A DNA stretch of 64,000 nt, from contig NZ_FNFV01000008.1 in assembly GCF_900102905.1 (NCBI RefSeq), forward strand, positions 1 through 64,000, written 5' to 3'. Position numbers and translations under genes: made by a program. The stretch is from Meinhardsimonia xiamenensis. GTDB lineage: Bacteria > Pseudomonadota > Alphaproteobacteria > Rhodobacterales > Rhodobacteraceae. Of the stretch, positions 19,991 through 28,042 are shown piece by piece. Positions within the stretch are counted from its first letter, which is position 1; each line of letters opens with the position of its first letter. The notes beneath the pieces were generated by a model. It was not told the DNA's origin and searched no databases. It saw only the letters and a list, made by a program, of their open reading frames with translations.

Positions 19991-20292
19991 CGCCTGCCCG
20001 AATTTCCATCAACTTTTGGTTGTCTGAATTTCTGCACGGCCGTCGCCTTGAGGGCTGCCTCCCCGTGGCGGCTGACGGCGCGACACCAGCTCTCCAGCTC
20101 CTCCTCCGAGAGATCCCAGGTCGAGAGCGCCTCTTCACGGCTGATGAGCCCCGCCCGAAGCGCGCGCACAACCGCCGCCTTGCGCCGCGCCACCCAGCGG
20201 CGGGTGCTCTTCGGCGGCAGATCGGCCCGGCTCATGGTGCTCCCGTCGGGCAGGCGCACAATGCGCGGGCCCCCCAGCTTCCTGACATACAT
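19987..20292 (-). CDS. sciP: DUF1153 protein, CtrA inhibitor SciP
   Basis: The product belongs to DUF1153, the family of SciP, a small helix-turn-helix protein that in Caulobacter binds CtrA and blocks activation of its target promoters. Family features are GGPRIVRLPDGSTMSRADLP, STRRWVARRKAAVVRAL and the C-terminal HGEAALKATAVQKFRQ. I chose the ATG at 20292 (MYVRKLGGPR, 101 residues) because GAGGAAG lies at good spacing; an ATG at 20307 would add MRKHA. It immediately precedes ctrA on the same strand, so the regulator and its antagonist may be coexpressed. Confidence 0.88.
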   Translation of the reverse strand: MYVRKLGGPRIVRLPDGSTMSRADLPPKSTRRWVARRKAAVVRALRAGLISREEALSTWDLSEEELESWCRAVSRHGEAALKATAVQKFRQPKVDGNSGRR

Positions 20293-20373
20293 CGCATGCT
20301 TCCTCATGCCGTGCCCCTACCCCTCGAGCGGGCAGCCTGCATGCCGGGGCTTAAGGCGGGGTGAAACCGCGCC

Positions 20374-20401
20374 TTGAGGATGCGCGCGATTTTCCTATAT
20401 T
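20374..20401 (+). promoter_or_regulatory. Probable promoter of mnmA
   Basis: A TTGAGG (20374-20379) and a TATATT (20396-20401) are separated by 16 bp, 27 bp upstream of the mnmA ATG. The -10 differs from consensus at one base. Confidence 0.5.
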
Positions 20402-20428
20402 CCGCCGGACCCAGACGGAGACCGGCCC

Positions 20429-21577
20429 ATGGCCAGTGCAACACTCGAGGTTCGGGCGCTGAACTCGCTCGGCCTGCCCAAGCCCCCGGCGCAAACGCGC
20501 GTCGTCGTCGCCATGTCCGGCGGCGTCGACAGCTCGGTTGTGGCCGCAGAGCTGAAGGCCGAGGGCTATGATGTCATCGGCGTGACGCTTCAGCTCTATG
20601 ACCACGGGGCGGCACTGGCGAAGAAGGGCGCCTGCTGCGCGGGCCGCGACATCCATGATGCGCGTCGGGTGGCCGAGGCGATGGGCTTTCCGCACTATGT
20701 TCTCGACTATGAAAGCCGCTTCCGCGACGCGGTGATCGAGGAATTCGCCGAAAGCTACCTTGCCGGCGCCACCCCGGTGCCCTGCATCCGCTGCAACGAG
20801 CGGGTGAAGTTCCGCGACCTCCTGGAGACGGCGCGCGAGCTCGAGGCCGACTGCATGGCCACAGGTCACTACATCCGCCGGCTCGAGGGCCCCGCGGGGC
20901 CGGAGCTGCACATGGCCGCCGACCCGAGCCGCGACCAGAGCTACTTCCTGTTCTCGACCACGCGCGAGCAGCTCGAGTTCCTGCGCTTTCCGCTGGGCGG
21001 GCTGAAGTCGAAGGACGAGACGCGGGCGCTCGCCCGCAAGCACGGGCTCGTCGTGGCCGACAAGCCCGACAGCCAGGACATCTGCTTCGTGCCGAACGGC
21101 AACTACGCGGCGGTGATCGAGAAGCTCCGCCCCGGCGCCGCCGAGCCCGGCGAGATCGTGCATGTCGACGGGCGCGTGCTCGGCGAGCACCGGGGGGTGA
21201 TCCACTACACCGTGGGCCAGCGGCGCGGGCTCGGCATCGGCGGGCTCGAGGAGCCGCTCTACGTGGTGCGGCTTGACGTTGATGCGCGCCGCGTCATCGT
21301 CGGCCCACGCGCGCTTCTGGCCACCCGCACGGTGCCGGTCGAAGGGGTCAACTGGCTGGGCGACGGGCCCTTCACCGCGCGCAGCGAGTGGCCGCTGTCG
21401 GTGCGCGTGCGCTCCACCCGCCCGCCTGTCGAGGCGATCGTGCGCCCGCTCTCCGAGACGCGCGCCGAGGTCGAGCTTCTCACCCCCGAAGAAGGAGTCG
21501 CACCCGGTCAGGCCTGCGTCTTCTACGAGACGGGCGGCAGCCGCGTCTTCGGGGGCGGCTGGATCACCCGGCACTGA
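20429..21577 (+). CDS. mnmA: tRNA-specific 2-thiouridylase
   Basis: MnmA (TrmU) thiolates U34 of tRNA(Lys), tRNA(Glu) and tRNA(Gln). The 382-residue protein has the PP-loop ATP site [20 protein letters not shown], the first catalytic Cys in [10 protein letters not shown] and the second in [13 protein letters not shown], followed by the [14 protein letters not shown] segment and the C-terminal beta-barrel. The start is preceded by GGAGA at suitable spacing. An N-terminal extension of about 20 residues before the PP-loop is typical of alphaproteobacterial MnmA. It is convergent with anmK. Confidence 0.96.
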   Translation: MASATLEVRALNSLGLPKPPAQTRVVVAMSGGVDSSVVAAELKAEGYDVIGVTLQLYDHGAALAKKGACCAGRDIHDARRVAEAMGFPHYVLDYESRFRDAVIEEFAESYLAGATPVPCIRCNERVKFRDLLETARELEADCMATGHYIRRLEGPAGPELHMAADPSRDQSYFLFSTTREQLEFLRFPLGGLKSKDETRALARKHGLVVADKPDSQDICFVPNGNYAAVIEKLRPGAAEPGEIVHVDGRVLGEHRGVIHYTVGQRRGLGIGGLEEPLYVVRLDVDARRVIVGPRALLATRTVPVEGVNWLGDGPFTARSEWPLSVRVRSTRPPVEAIVRPLSETRAEVELLTPEEGVAPGQACVFYETGGSRVFGGGWITRH

Positions 21578-21583
21578 AAGCCC

Positions 21584-21626
21584 TCATCATTCTGGGGCAA
21601 ATACCCGCGCCGCAGGCACGCGGCGC
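21584..21626 (+). repeat. CTGGtGCAAATACCC intergenic motif, copy 1
   Basis: CATCATTCTGGGGCAAATAC is followed by CCGCGCCGCAGGCACGCGGC. The same string with few changes occurs at 24093-24130 and, inverted, at 27780-27816. Here the 3' part forms a stem GCGCCGC/GCGGCGC. It lies between the convergent mnmA and anmK genes. Confidence 0.75.
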
Positions 21627-21641
21627 AAGCCGCGTTCGGTG

Positions 21642-22742
21642 TCACTTGCCGGGGCTCGAGATCACCCCGCCCGACACCGCGGCCGCCACGCCGGTCGTGC
21701 CGGGCGCGGAGGTCGGCAGCCCGCGCGCCACCCGCACCGCCAGATGCGCAAAGGCCTGCGCCTCCAGCATGTCGCCGTCAAGCCCCACCGCCTCGACCGG
21801 CAGGACCGACACATCGACCGCCGCCGCGATCATCGTCATCAGCGTACGGTTGTGACGCCCCCCACCCGACACCAGAACCCGCGCCACGGGCCGAGGGAAA
21901 TGACGCAGCGCCTCGCCCACCGAAAGCGCCGCAGCCGCTGCCAGAGTGGCCAACGCATCCGCCGTCTCAAGCTTGGTCACGGCCTTGAGGAGCCAGTCAA
22001 ATTCATTTCTGTCCAGAGATTTGGGCGGCATTCTTGAGAAATGGGGTGCACTCAGGAAGCGCTCGAGTATCTCGCTATCGGGCTCGCCCTCAGCCGCGAG
22101 CGCCCCACCCTCGTCGCGTGCGCGGCCAAGACGGGCGCGCATCAGGTCATCGAGCGGCGCGTTCGCCGGCCCGGTGTCGAAGGCCAGAAGCGCGCCCTCC
22201 GCCTCCGGCGCGTCGGCACGCGGATCAACCCAGGTGACGTTCCCTACCCCGCCCAGGTTGAGAAAGGCAACGGGCTCGGTCGCGCCGAGCCAGCGGGCAA
22301 GCGCGAAATGGAAGAAGGGCGCAAGCGGCGCCCCCTCGCCCCCGAGCGCCACATCGGCGGAGCGGAAATCCCACACCACGCGGCGCTCGAGCGCGGCGGC
22401 AAGGAGTGCGCCATTGCCCGCCTGATGCGTGCCCCGCCCGCGCGGCTCATGCGCAAGCGTCTGGCCGTGAAAGCCGATGAGCTCTGCCTGCGGGAAGCGC
22501 GCGAGAAGCTCGGCATGGGCCGCCTCCACCACTTCCGCCGCCTCCGCCACGCCCGGCTCGCCCGGCCAGCGGCCAAGAGCCGCACGGATCACCTCCCGCT
22601 CGGCCTCCGAATAGGGCCGGTAGCCCGTCTCGCCGAAGCGGTGGACGCGCTCGCCGTCGGTCAGCAGCAGGGCCGCATCCACCCCGTCAAGCGAGGTGCC
22701 CGACATCGCCCCGAGCGCGAGCACCGGACCGGCGACCTTCAT
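21642..22742 (-). CDS. anmK: Anhydro-N-acetylmuramic acid kinase
   Basis: AnmK phosphorylates and hydrolyses 1,6-anhydro-MurNAc to MurNAc-6-phosphate in cell-wall recycling. The 366-residue protein has the family N-terminus [19 protein letters not shown], the [13 protein letters not shown] segment, [15 protein letters not shown], the ATP/phosphate motif [13 protein letters not shown] and the late [16 protein letters not shown]. The length is normal. It is divergent from tyrS, an arrangement I recall as common in Rhodobacteraceae, with only 86 bp between the starts. Confidence 0.95.
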   Translation of the reverse strand: MKVAGPVLALGAMSGTSLDGVDAALLLTDGERVHRFGETGYRPYSEAEREVIRAALGRWPGEPGVAEAAEVVEAAHAELLARFPQAELIGFHGQTLAHEPRGRGTHQAGNGALLAAALERRVVWDFRSADVALGGEGAPLAPFFHFALARWLGATEPVAFLNLGGVGNVTWVDPRADAPEAEGALLAFDTGPANAPLDDLMRARLGRARDEGGALAAEGEPDSEILERFLSAPHFSRMPPKSLDRNEFDWLLKAVTKLETADALATLAAAAALSVGEALRHFPRPVARVLVSGGGRHNRTLMTMIAAAVDVSVLPVEAVGLDGDMLEAQAFAHLAVRVARGLPTSAPGTTGVAAAVSGGVISSPGK

Positions 22743-22828
22743 GGCTCGATCTTCATGACTTTTCCTCGCCTTGCCGCCCGAGTATACGGGCCCGCGCCCG
22801 AGAATGGCCCGAAGTGAGAACAGACGCC

Positions 22829-24082
22829 ATGCCCCACAAGCCGAAATCCGAGTTCTTGGAGGTGATGATCGCGCGCGGCTTCATGGCCGACTGCACCGAC
22901 ATCGAAGGCCTCGACGAGGCGCTGATGGAGGGCATCCTGCCCGGCTATATCGGCTTTGATGCCACCGCCCCCTCGCTGCATGTGGGCAGCCTGATCCAGA
23001 TCATGATGTTGCGCTGGCTGCAGAAGACCGGCCACAAGCCGCTCGTGCTGATGGGCGGGGGCACCACGAAGATTGGCGACCCTTCCTTCCGCGCCGAGGA
23101 ACGCCCGCTTCTGAGCGAGGAGCAGATTGCCGCCAACATCGCCGGCATCCGCAAGGTCTTCGACCGCTACCTGACCTTCGGCGAAGGGCGGCGCGATGCG
23201 CTGATGCTCAACAACGCCGAATGGCTCGACAATCTCAACTACCTCGAGTTCCTGCGCGACATCGGCCGCTACTTTTCGGTCAACCGCATGCTGAGTTTCG
23301 AGTCGGTCAAATCGCGCCTCGACCGGGAGCAATCGCTCTCCTTCCTCGAATTCAACTACATGATCCTTCAGGCCTACGACTTCCTCGAGCTCTACCGCCG
23401 TTACGGCTGCCGGCTGCAGATGGGCGGCTCCGACCAGTGGGGCAACATCATCAACGGCATCGACCTCATCCGCCGCGTGGAAGGGGTGGAGGCCTTCGGG
23501 CTGACCTCGCCGCTCCTGACCACCGCGGATGGCAAGAAGATGGGCAAGTCCGAGCGCGGGGCAATCTGGCTGAACCCCGAGATGCTCTCTCCTTACGAGT
23601 TCTGGCAGTTCTGGCGCAACACCGCCGACGCCGATGTCGAGCGCTTCCTCAAGCTCTACACTGAACTCCCGATCGAGGAATGCGAGCGGCTCGGCCGGCT
23701 TCAGGGCTCGGCCATCAACGAGGCCAAGATCGTGCTCGCCAATGAGGTGACGACGCTCGCGCACGGCGCCGAGGCCGCCGCCGCGGCAGAGGCCACCGCC
23801 CGCGAGGTCTTCGAGAAGGGTGGCGTCGGCGCCGAGCTCCCGACCCTGGAGCTCAGCCCCGAGGAGATCGGTGACGGCATCTCGGTGGTGCAGCTCTTCG
23901 TCCGCTCGGGGCTGGTCAAATCGGGCAAGGAGGCCAAGCGGCTCATCGCCGAGCACGGTGCGCGGCTCGATGACGCGCCCGTCACCGACCCCGGCCTCAT
24001 GCTCGACGCCGAGCGGCTGAAGACGCCGGTCAAGCTCTCCGCCGGCCGCAAGCGTCACGCCCTCGTGCGGCTCGCAAAGTAG
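22829..24082 (+). CDS. tyrS: Tyrosyl-tRNA synthetase
   Basis: TyrRS is the class I enzyme charging tRNA(Tyr). The 417-residue product has the HIGH equivalent [16 protein letters not shown], the tyrosine-binding [19 protein letters not shown] segment and the KMSKS loop as [16 protein letters not shown]-terminal S4 RNA-binding domain (about 350-410, [20 protein letters not shown]) is present. I chose the ATG at 22829 ([13 protein letters not shown]); an upstream in-frame GTG at 22814 would add five residues. It is monocistronic or leads into repeat copy 2. Confidence 0.96.
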   Translation: MPHKPKSEFLEVMIARGFMADCTDIEGLDEALMEGILPGYIGFDATAPSLHVGSLIQIMMLRWLQKTGHKPLVLMGGGTTKIGDPSFRAEERPLLSEEQIAANIAGIRKVFDRYLTFGEGRRDALMLNNAEWLDNLNYLEFLRDIGRYFSVNRMLSFESVKSRLDREQSLSFLEFNYMILQAYDFLELYRRYGCRLQMGGSDQWGNIINGIDLIRRVEGVEAFGLTSPLLTTADGKKMGKSERGAIWLNPEMLSPYEFWQFWRNTADADVERFLKLYTELPIEECERLGRLQGSAINEAKIVLANEVTTLAHGAEAAAAAEATAREVFEKGGVGAELPTLELSPEEIGDGISVVQLFVRSGLVKSGKEAKRLIAEHGARLDDAPVTDPGLMLDAERLKTPVKLSAGRKRHALVRLAK

Positions 24083-24092
24083 CACCAGCACC

Positions 24093-24147
24093 CATCACCC
24101 TGGTGCAAATACCCGCGCCGCAGGCACGGGGCCGCGGCGCGGCCCCG
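24093..24147 (+). repeat. CTGGtGCAAATACCC intergenic motif, copy 2, with strong hairpin
   Basis: CATCACCCTGGTGCAAATAC is followed by CCGCGCCGCAGGCACGGG. Its 3' end runs into a perfect 8-bp stem GGGGCCGC-GGC-GCGGCCCC (24128-24146) with no T-tract. It lies right after tyrS and 63 bp before psuK, where it might attenuate read-through from tyrS. Confidence 0.7.
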
Positions 24148-24209
24148 CCCGCTGCCGCCGGACACGCTTTGCCGTTGCCCGGCGGGCGCGGAGTTGGCAG
24201 GAAGGCAAC

Positions 24210-25121
24210 ATGACAGCGCGTCCCGACATCCTGTGCATCGGCTCGGTCCTGTGGGACGTGATCGGCCGCAGCCCGGCCCGCATGGCCCCCGGCCATGACG
24301 TGCCCGGCGAGATCAGCCGGCTGCCCGGTGGCGTGGCCCTCAACATCGCCCTGACGCTGCGCCGCGAGGGACTGCGGCCGGCGCTGCTCTCCGCCGTGGG
24401 GCGGGACGCGGAGGGAGAGGCGCTCGTCGATGCCTGCCGGGCCATGGCGCTCATCTGCGACTATCTGCACCGCGATCCGGTCCTCCCGACCGACCGTTAC
24501 ATGGCGATCGAGGCGGCCGGCGAACTGGTCGCCGCCATTGCCGATGCGCGCAGCCTGGAGGCCGCGGGCGCGGCCATTCTCGCACCGCTTGCCGACGGGC
24601 GGCTGGCGAGCGCCGCGGCGCCCTGGCGCGGGCCGGTAGCGCTCGACGGCAACCTCACCGAGGCGTTTCTGGCCGAGATCGCCGAAGGTTCGCTTCTTGC
24701 CCGGGCCGATCTGCGGGTCGCGCCGGCGAGCCCCGGCAAGGCGGGGCGCCTGCGACCGCTTCTGTTGCACCCGCGCGCATGTCTCTACCTCAACCGGATC
24801 GAGGCCGAACGTCTCATGAACACCTCCTATCCCGACGCAGCCGCGGCGGCCGAAGGGCTGCGCGGCGCCGGTGCGTTGCGGGCTGTCGTCACCGACGGGC
24901 CGCGCGCGGTTGCCGAGCTTTGCAAGGGCGCCATCTTCCGCCTGGCGCCTCCGCCGGTCTCACCGCGCCGGGTGACGGGGGCGGGCGATGCGCTGATGGC
25001 CGCGCACATCGCGGCCGAGTGGCGCGGCGCGGGCCGCGCCGAGGCGCTCGCCCATGCCGTTGCCGCCGCCGCGGCCCATGTTGCGCAGGCGCCCCGGATC
25101 GAGCAGGAGACCACCCCATGA
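24210..25121 (+). CDS. psuK: PfkB-family carbohydrate kinase, probable pseudouridine kinase
   Basis: This 303-residue protein is a ribokinase-like kinase: N-terminal ILCIGSVLWDVIGRSPARM, substrate/glycine motif RLPGGVALNIALTLRREGLR and the C-terminal anion hole with the catalytic Asp, VTGAGDALMAAHIAAEW. The family alone does not fix the substrate. The overlap by 4 nt with psuG makes pseudouridine the likely one: PsuK phosphorylates pseudouridine and PsuG cleaves the product. The start has AGGAAGG upstream with short spacing. Confidence 0.88.
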   Translation: MTARPDILCIGSVLWDVIGRSPARMAPGHDVPGEISRLPGGVALNIALTLRREGLRPALLSAVGRDAEGEALVDACRAMALICDYLHRDPVLPTDRYMAIEAAGELVAAIADARSLEAAGAAILAPLADGRLASAAAPWRGPVALDGNLTEAFLAEIAEGSLLARADLRVAPASPGKAGRLRPLLLHPRACLYLNRIEAERLMNTSYPDAAAAAEGLRGAGALRAVVTDGPRAVAELCKGAIFRLAPPPVSPRRVTGAGDALMAAHIAAEWRGAGRAEALAHAVAAAAAHVAQAPRIEQETTP

Positions 25122-26068
25122 CCCTCCCCCCGCCTCTGCGCCTCTCCCCCGAGGTCGCCGCCGCGCGGTCCGAGGCGCGCCCGCTGGTGGCGCTCGAGTC
25201 GACGATCATCACCCACGGCATGCCCTGGCCGCAGAACCTTCAGACCGCGCGCGCTGGCGAGGCCGCCGTGCGCGAGGCCGGCGCCGTCCCGGCGACCATC
25301 GCCGTCATCGACGGCGAAATCAGGGTCGGTCTCGAGGACGGCGAGATAGAGGCGCTGGCCCGCAATGGCGCGCGGGGATTGGCCAAGCTTTCCCGCGCCG
25401 ACCTGGCGGTCACCCTGGCCCGACGCGCCAGCGGCGCGACGACCGTGGCCGCAACGATGATCGCCGCACGCCTTGCCGGCATCGAGGTGTTCGCCACCGG
25501 CGGCATCGGCGGGGTGCACCGCGGCGGCGAGCTGAGCCTCGACATCTCGGCCGACCTTTACGAGCTCGCCCAGACGGCGGTGACCGTGGTCTCCGCCGGC
25601 CCCAAGGCCATTCTCGACCTCGAGCGGACGCTCGAAGTGCTCGAGACCTTCGGGGTGCCGGTCATCGCCGTGGGACAGGACACGCTTCCGGCGTTCTGGT
25701 CGCGCGATTCGGGGCTGGCCGCGCCATTGCGGCTCGACGACGCTGGCGCCATCGCGCGGGCGCATCTGATGCGCGCCGCGCTCGGCCTGCCCGGCGGGCA
25801 ACTGGTTGCCAATCCGGTCCCGGCCGATGCCGAGATCCCGCGCGCCGAGATCGAGGCGGCCGTGGCCGGAGCGCTGGCCGATGCCGAGATGCAGGGGGTG
25901 CGGGGCAAGGACGTCACGCCGTTCCTGCTTCAGCGCATCTTTCACCTCACCGGCGGACGGTCGCTGGCGGCGAACATTTCTCTGGTGCTGAACAATGCGC
26001 GCCTTGCCGCTGAAATCGCAGGCGAAATCGCAAAACAGAAGGCAGGCGGCGGTATCGGCGCGCCGTGA
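25118..26068 (+). CDS. psuG: Pseudouridine-5'-phosphate glycosidase
   Basis: PsuG splits the C-glycosidic bond of pseudouridine 5'-phosphate into uracil and ribose 5-phosphate. The 316-residue protein has the family sequences VALESTIITHGMPWPQNL (with the catalytic Glu), FATGGIGGVHRGGE, SADLYELAQTAVTVVSAG with the active-site Asp, and GKDVTPFLLQRI near the C-terminus, plus NISLVLNNARLAAEIA. The start ATG overlaps the psuK stop (ATGA). Together they recycle modified nucleosides from RNA turnover. Confidence 0.95.
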   Translation: MTLPPPLRLSPEVAAARSEARPLVALESTIITHGMPWPQNLQTARAGEAAVREAGAVPATIAVIDGEIRVGLEDGEIEALARNGARGLAKLSRADLAVTLARRASGATTVAATMIAARLAGIEVFATGGIGGVHRGGELSLDISADLYELAQTAVTVVSAGPKAILDLERTLEVLETFGVPVIAVGQDTLPAFWSRDSGLAAPLRLDDAGAIARAHLMRAALGLPGGQLVANPVPADAEIPRAEIEAAVAGALADAEMQGVRGKDVTPFLLQRIFHLTGGRSLAANISLVLNNARLAAEIAGEIAKQKAGGGIGAP

Positions 26069-26084
26069 GCGCAATCCGGGATTG

Positions 26085-26113
26085 TTGAGAGCGGTCCGGC
26101 GAGCCATTAGATA
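26085..26113 (+). promoter_or_regulatory. Possible promoter of the DUF502 gene
   Basis: TTGAGA (26085-26090) and TAGATA (26108-26113) are separated by 17 bp, 32 bp upstream of the ATG. The match is moderate. Confidence 0.4.
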
Positions 26114-26145
26114 GGTACAGTCGCCGCGGGAGACGGGATCGGAAC

Positions 26146-26901
26146 ATGAGCGAGGAAGGCAGCGCCGGACACGAACCGCAACACGAGCCGCGCCGCCGCG
26201 CCTCGTTCTTTGCCCGGCTGAGAGCCAATTTCCTGACCGGCCTCGTGGTGATCGCGCCGATCGGCCTCACGGTCTGGCTGTTCTGGACGGTGATCGGCTG
26301 GATCGACGGATTCGTGCTTCCCTTCGTTCCCGGCCCCTACCGGCCGGACCGGATTCTCGACACGCTGTTCGGCATCGAGGCCGAGGTCAACGTGCGCGGC
26401 GTGGGGGTGGTGTTCTTCCTGCTGTTCACGATCCTCGTCGGCTGGCTGGCCAAGGGCCTCATCGGCCGGTCCTTCATCCGCGCGGCCGAGCGGCTCGTGG
26501 ACCGGATGCCGGTGATCCGCTCGGTCTACAATGCGCTCAAGCAGATCGCCGAAACCGTCTTCAGCCAGTCGGAGACCTCCTTCGACAAGGCCTGCCTCGT
26601 GGAATATCCGCGCAAGGGGATCTGGGCCATCGCCTTTGTCTCGACAACCGCAAAGGGCGAAATCCAGCGGCGCTGCCCGCCCGAGGAGCAGCTCATGTCG
26701 GTGTTCCTGCCCACCACGCCCAACCCCACATCCGGCTTCCTGCTGTTCGTGCCAAGGTCGGACATCATCATGCTCGACATGTCGGTCGAGGATGCGGCGA
26801 AGCTGGTGATCTCGGCCGGTCTCGTCTACCCCAACGGCAAGGATCCCACACGCCCCCCGGAGACCGGCGCGCCAGCGCCGGCCGCAGGCGAGGCGTCCTG
26901 A
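26146..26901 (+). CDS. DUF502 family membrane protein
   Basis: The 251-residue protein has two membrane helices (about residues 28-50, NFLTGLVVIAPIGLTVWLF, and 84-104, VGVVFFLLFTILVGWLAKGL). A conserved soluble region follows, with VDRMPVIRSVYNALKQIAET and, near the end, FVPRSDIIMLDMSVEDAAKL. This is the pattern of DUF502, a conserved family without proven function in bacteria (plant relatives are CONTINUOUS VASCULAR RING/LCV proteins). The C-terminal Pro/Ala tail is low-complexity. The gene is convergent with bdhA, with only 7 bp between them. Confidence 0.88.
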   Translation: MSEEGSAGHEPQHEPRRRASFFARLRANFLTGLVVIAPIGLTVWLFWTVIGWIDGFVLPFVPGPYRPDRILDTLFGIEAEVNVRGVGVVFFLLFTILVGWLAKGLIGRSFIRAAERLVDRMPVIRSVYNALKQIAETVFSQSETSFDKACLVEYPRKGIWAIAFVSTTAKGEIQRRCPPEEQLMSVFLPTTPNPTSGFLLFVPRSDIIMLDMSVEDAAKLVISAGLVYPNGKDPTRPPETGAPAPAAGEAS

Positions 26902-26908
26902 GCGCCGC

Positions 26909-27691
26909 TCAGAGCGCCGTCCAGCCGCCGTCGACGCTGATGGTGGTGCCGGTAATCTGCTCGGCCGCGGCCGAGCACAGGAACACCGCCGTGCCGCCGA
27001 TCTGCTCGGGCGTGGCGAACTTGCGCGACGGCTGGCGCGCAAGCATCACCTCGCGCACCACCGTCTCGCGGTCCATGCCGTGGGTCTTCATCTGATCGGG
27101 GATCTGGGCCTCGACGAGCGGGGTGAGCACATAACCCGGGCAGATCGCGTTGGCGGTGATGTCCTCCTCCGCGGTCTCGAGCGCGATGGTCTTCGTCAGC
27201 CCCACCAGCCCGTGCTTGGCGGCGATGTATGCGGACTTGTAGGGCGAGGCGGTCAGCCCATGGGCGGAGGCGATGTTGATCACCCTGCCCCAGCCGGCCC
27301 TGCGCATCATCGGCAGTGCCACCGCGGTGGTGTGGAACGCCGAGGTGAGGTTGATGGCGATGATCGCGTCCCACTTCTCCGGCGGAAACTCCTCGATCGG
27401 GGCGACGTGCTGGATGCCGGCGTTGTTGACGAGAATGTCGCAGGCCCCGGCCTCTTCTATCAACGCGCGCGCTTCGGCGGGCTTCGACATGTCGGCCCTG
27501 ATGTAGCGGGCGGCAACGCCGAACTCTCGTCCCAGGTCGGCGGCGAGAAGGTGATCTTCCTCGTTGTCGGTGAAGGAGTTGAGCACCACATCAGCTCCCG
27601 CCTGCGCCATGGCACGGGCAATCCCAAGCCCGATGCCGCTGGTCGAGCCGGTCACCACCGCCGTCTTTCCGGTCAGGAATCTTTCCGCCAT
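26909..27691 (-). CDS. bdhA: 3-hydroxybutyrate dehydrogenase (SDR family)
   Basis: The enzyme oxidises D-3-hydroxybutyrate to acetoacetate with NAD+, in polyhydroxybutyrate breakdown. The 260-residue SDR protein has the cofactor motif VVTGSTSGIGLGIARAMAQA, LVNNAGIQHVAPIEEFP, the catalytic Ser and YxxxK in NIASAHGLTASPYKSAYIAAKHG-type sequence, and the C-terminal VDGGWTAL. AGIQHVAPIE and the GYVLTPLVEAQIPD segment are typical of bacterial BdhA. The ATG at 27691 has GGAGG at correct spacing. A candidate leader or sRNA with terminator lies upstream. Confidence 0.92.
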   Translation of the reverse strand: MAERFLTGKTAVVTGSTSGIGLGIARAMAQAGADVVLNSFTDNEEDHLLAADLGREFGVAARYIRADMSKPAEARALIEEAGACDILVNNAGIQHVAPIEEFPPEKWDAIIAINLTSAFHTTAVALPMMRRAGWGRVINIASAHGLTASPYKSAYIAAKHGLVGLTKTIALETAEEDITANAICPGYVLTPLVEAQIPDQMKTHGMDRETVVREVMLARQPSRKFATPEQIGGTAVFLCSAAAEQITGTTISVDGGWTAL

Positions 27692-27851
27692 CGCAGCCTC
27701 CGCTCCTGTTTCTGCGCGGCAGAATACATGCCGCGCCCGCGAAGGCCAGAGGAATGGCAGCGGGCGCGCGCTCACGCGCGCGTGCCTCCGGCGGGGGTAT
27801 TTGCACCAGGATGATGGTTCAGGATGGCCCTGCGCGGACGCTCCTGCACAC
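27692..27851. other. Leader gap between bdhA and the candidate sRNA terminator
   Basis: No gene is seen. The stretch holds repeat copy 3 and a GC palindrome (GCGCGCTCACGCGCGCGTG, near 27763-27782) that could form a stem. If transcription reads through the terminator at 27852-27881, this would be the 5' untranslated region of bdhA. Confidence 0.5.
27780..27816 (-). repeat. CTGGtGCAAATACCC intergenic motif, copy 3 (inverted)
   Basis: On the minus strand the sequence reads CATCATCCTGGTGCAAATAC followed by CCCCGCCGGAGGCACG. It matches copies 1 and 2 over about 36 bp with a handful of substitutions. It lies upstream of bdhA and points in the same direction as that gene. Confidence 0.75.
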
Positions 27852-27881
27852 AAAAAAAGACGCCCGCGCGAGGCGGGCGCC
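27852..27881 (-). terminator. Rho-independent terminator of the candidate sRNA
   Basis: Minus-strand stem GGCGCCCGCC/GCGGGCGTC with a TCGC loop is followed by TTTTTTTG. It is one of the clearest intrinsic terminators in the window. Confidence 0.85.
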
Positions 27882-27929
27882 AAGTTGTTGAGGCAGGTTT
27901 CATACAGGCAAGAAACCTATCGAGCAGTG
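27852..27929 (-). ncRNA. Candidate small RNA (or attenuated leader of bdhA)
   Basis: On the minus strand a promoter (TTGGAG, 17 bp, TATAAG) is followed within 80 nt by a perfect 7-bp hairpin (AGGTTTC, 10-nt loop, GAAACCT; 27895-27918), a short single-stranded A/C-rich stretch (CCTCAACAACTT) and a strong terminator hairpin with seven T residues. This is the architecture of a trans-acting sRNA of about 77 nt. Hfq is encoded in this same window. The alternative is a cis leader, since bdhA lies 160 bp downstream on the same strand. I cannot assign it to a known RNA family. Confidence 0.6.
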
Positions 27930-27934
27930 TCCTC

Positions 27935-27963
27935 CTTATACGCAATTCGTCGCCGCGCTCCAA
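27935..27963 (-). promoter_or_regulatory. sigma70-type promoter of the candidate sRNA
   Basis: On the minus strand TTGGAG (27963-27958), a 17-bp spacer and TATAAG (27940-27935) form a good promoter; the -10 has one mismatch. Transcription would start near 27928. Confidence 0.6.
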
Positions 27964-28042
27964 GTTAAAAGTTTGAAAACGCAGCAGTCGCGGCATAGGC
28001 TCTGGCTCAAGGAAACAAGGGGCCGGAGGGATTGTTGCGAAA

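Noticed and set aside
27772-27996. A 74-codon minus-strand frame over the candidate sRNA, with an internal MKPAST start
   Set aside because: The frame runs through promoter and terminator hairpins; the internal start has no well-placed ribosome binding site and the predicted peptide ends beyond the terminator.
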